This document shows, piece after piece, positions 6,397 to 7,190 of a stretch of DNA of 7,190 nt. Position 1 is the first letter of the stretch. Each line of letters opens with the position of its first letter. The notes below the pieces were generated by a model, which searched no databases, had not been told where the DNA came from, and saw only the letters and a list, made by a program, of their open reading frames with translations. Made by a program: the position numbers and the translations under genes. Origin of the DNA: JBEEMU01 sp043778315 (lineage in GTDB: Bacteria > Bacteroidota > Bacteroidia > Chitinophagales > Saprospiraceae); the NCBI GenBank assembly GCA_043778315.1, contig JAYWGJ010000156.1, positions 1 through 7,190 on the forward strand, written 5' to 3'.

Positions 6397-6438
6397 ATTA
6401 ATCATCACTAATCGTTAATCACCAAACACTAATCACTC
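6397..6438. repeat. Six-copy degenerate heptad array
   Basis: Six back-to-back heptads fill these 42 bases: ATTAATC, ATCACTA, ATCGTTA, ATCACCA, AACACTA, ATCACTC. The consensus is ATCACTA, different in sequence from the neighbouring inverted element but with the same 7-nt period. The array ends 7 nt before the start codon of the DoxX-like gene, so it occupies the place of the 5' leader. Confidence 0.75.
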
Positions 6439-6445
6439 AAAAAAA

Positions 6446-6865
6446 ATGCTTTTATACATTACATTATTTGGCTTAACCGCTACATTCATAGCTAAATTAT
6501 TGGTAACCGCTTTCGCGGCAATATTAATGCTACAATCGGGCATCGATAAAGTGCAGCATTACCAAGGCAATAAGGCTTGGCTGACCGATTTTTTTAAAGC
6601 CTCGCCTTTGCGCAATACCGTTGGCATATTGATGCCTGCGATTACCGTTTTGGAGCTAGCGGCAGGCGTGTTTTCGGCGGTCGGCTTGGTGATGATGCTC
6701 CTTTCGGGCGACGAGCAATTGGCGTTTATTGGTGTTTTGCTTACTGCAAAATGCTTTCTGTGCTTGTTTTTTGGGCAGCGCATCGCTAAGGATTATGCAG
6801 GCGCAGGCAGCATGACCGTTTATTTTGTATTCGGATTATTCAGTTTATATTTATTTTCTTTGTAA
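6446..6865 (+). CDS. DoxX-like small integral membrane protein
   Basis: The 139-aa product is strongly hydrophobic, with about four membrane helices (roughly 8-32, 57-87, 91-110 and 122-138). The stretch LMLQSGIDKVQHY (27-39), followed by a short soluble loop with DFFKASPLR (48-56) and then MPAITVLELAAGVF (63-76) with a membrane-embedded Glu70, matches the layout of DoxX-family proteins (small four-helix inner-membrane proteins, some linked to thiosulfate:quinone oxidoreductase or redox stress). Which activity this member has is unknown. The start ATG at 6446 follows an A-run with no Shine-Dalgarno, and no TAnnTTTG box is evident in the spacer, so its promoter is unclear. The nearest neighbours do not indicate a pathway. 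Confidence 0.7.
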   Translation: MLLYITLFGLTATFIAKLLVTAFAAILMLQSGIDKVQHYQGNKAWLTDFFKASPLRNTVGILMPAITVLELAAGVFSAVGLVMMLLSGDEQLAFIGVLLTAKCFLCLFFGQRIAKDYAGAGSMTVYFVFGLFSLYLFSL

Positions 6866-6873
6866 TATTAGTA

Positions 6874-6895
6874 TAATATTTTTGTAATATTTTTG
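6874..6895 (+). promoter_or_regulatory. Duplicated -7 promoter box before the last gene
   Basis: The 11-mer TAATATTTTTG is repeated perfectly in tandem (6874-6884 and 6885-6895). Each copy contains TATTTTTG (6877-6884 and 6888-6895), a full match to TAnnTTTG. The -33 elements are weak: TTTT (6854-6857) is 19 nt before the first box, while TTTG (6859-6862) is at 14 and 25 nt, outside the usual spacing. The first box would start transcription about 10 nt before the ATG at 6901; the second would start it about at the ATG. Confidence 0.45.
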
Positions 6896-6900
6896 TATCA

Positions 6901-7190
6901 ATGAAGCGCAGCGAAATGAAAAAGCAAGGCGTGTATCGGGATTATAATTTCCCTGATGCCGACCTATATTTATGGAGTAAAGAGGTGTTGGCTTTGGCGC
7001 AACGCGATTTTGTGCATTTTGAGGAAGAGGGATTTGATGCAAAACGCATGAAAGCCTTTGAAAACTTGTGCGAAATTTTTAGGGAATGTCCGTCCGACGA
7101 CGAACTCATCGGCGAGCAGATGCTCGGCACAGAGAAAAAAAACGAAGCCTCCGACGCGCTCACGAACGCTATCCGCGCCGTGATGAACCG
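6901..7190 (+). CDS. Unrecognised gene, 5' part only (runs off the window)
   Basis: The frame from ATG at 6901 stays open to the last base (96 full codons plus 2 nt). It encodes a soluble, acidic, mostly helical sequence: DYNFPDADLYLWSKEVLALA (residues ~14-33), then RDFVHFEEEGFDAKRM, and later CPSDDELIGEQML. It has no signal peptide, no membrane segment and no motif I can assign. Codon use (many GCG, CGC, GAC) matches the surrounding genes and the opposite strand gives no better candidate. An in-frame ATG at 6916 is an alternative start. The gene begins 35 nt after the DoxX-like gene behind two tandem -7 boxes. I do not recognise the family, and how much lies beyond the window cannot be judged. 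Confidence 0.7.
   Translation, partial: MKRSEMKKQGVYRDYNFPDADLYLWSKEVLALAQRDFVHFEEEGFDAKRMKAFENLCEIFRECPSDDELIGEQMLGTEKKNEASDALTNAIRAVMN

Noticed and set aside
6293..6438. CRISPR-like array
   Set aside because: The repeats are 7 nt long and contiguous, with no unique spacers and no cas genes nearby.
6942..7163. 73-aa minus-strand open frame at the right edge
   Set aside because: It opposes the open plus-strand frame from 6901, which has better codon use, a promoter and an acidic helical composition.

Overview
The window looks like chromosomal DNA of a Bacteroidota bacterium. The best evidence is the promoter type: several intergenic regions carry the TAnnTTTG -7 box of this phylum, two of them with a TTG or TTTG -33 element exactly 19 nt upstream. 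Starts are preceded by A-rich sequence rather than Shine-Dalgarno motifs. The protein set also fits: a carboxypeptidase-regulatory-like plus OmpA envelope protein, a small SPII lipoprotein, a YghO-like acetyltransferase and a DoxX-like membrane protein. I cannot name the genus.

Layout. Positions 1-63 hold the last 20 codons of a plus-strand gene whose end resembles an outer-membrane beta-barrel terminus. Positions 64-441 have no convincing gene, only a 14-nt tandem repeat. Two minus-strand genes follow: a TIP30/HTATIP2-like atypical SDR (442-1101) and, upstream of it, an AT-rich 441-aa protein with an RNxxxH HEPN signature (1160-2485). A 250-nt divergent promoter region separates the latter from a plus-strand series: OmpA-family protein (2736-4499) with a terminator-like hairpin, a lipoprotein with its own near-perfect promoter (4640-5113), and a GNAT protein (5155-6285). 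A 160-nt spacer built largely of 7-nt repeats precedes a DoxX-like membrane protein (6446-6865). An unrecognised gene starts at 6901 and runs off the window.

Function. The OmpA protein and the lipoprotein are cell-envelope components: one is predicted to bind peptidoglycan and the other is lipid-anchored. The GNAT gene starts 41 nt after the lipoprotein and may share its transcript. The DoxX-like protein is an inner-membrane protein of unknown role. The SDR and the HEPN-like protein form a separate minus-strand pair with no evident functional link. No complete defence system, mobile element, CRISPR array or RNA gene is visible. The two things most worth following up are the orphan HEPN-like gene, whose base composition differs from its neighbours, and the heptanucleotide repeat tracts.
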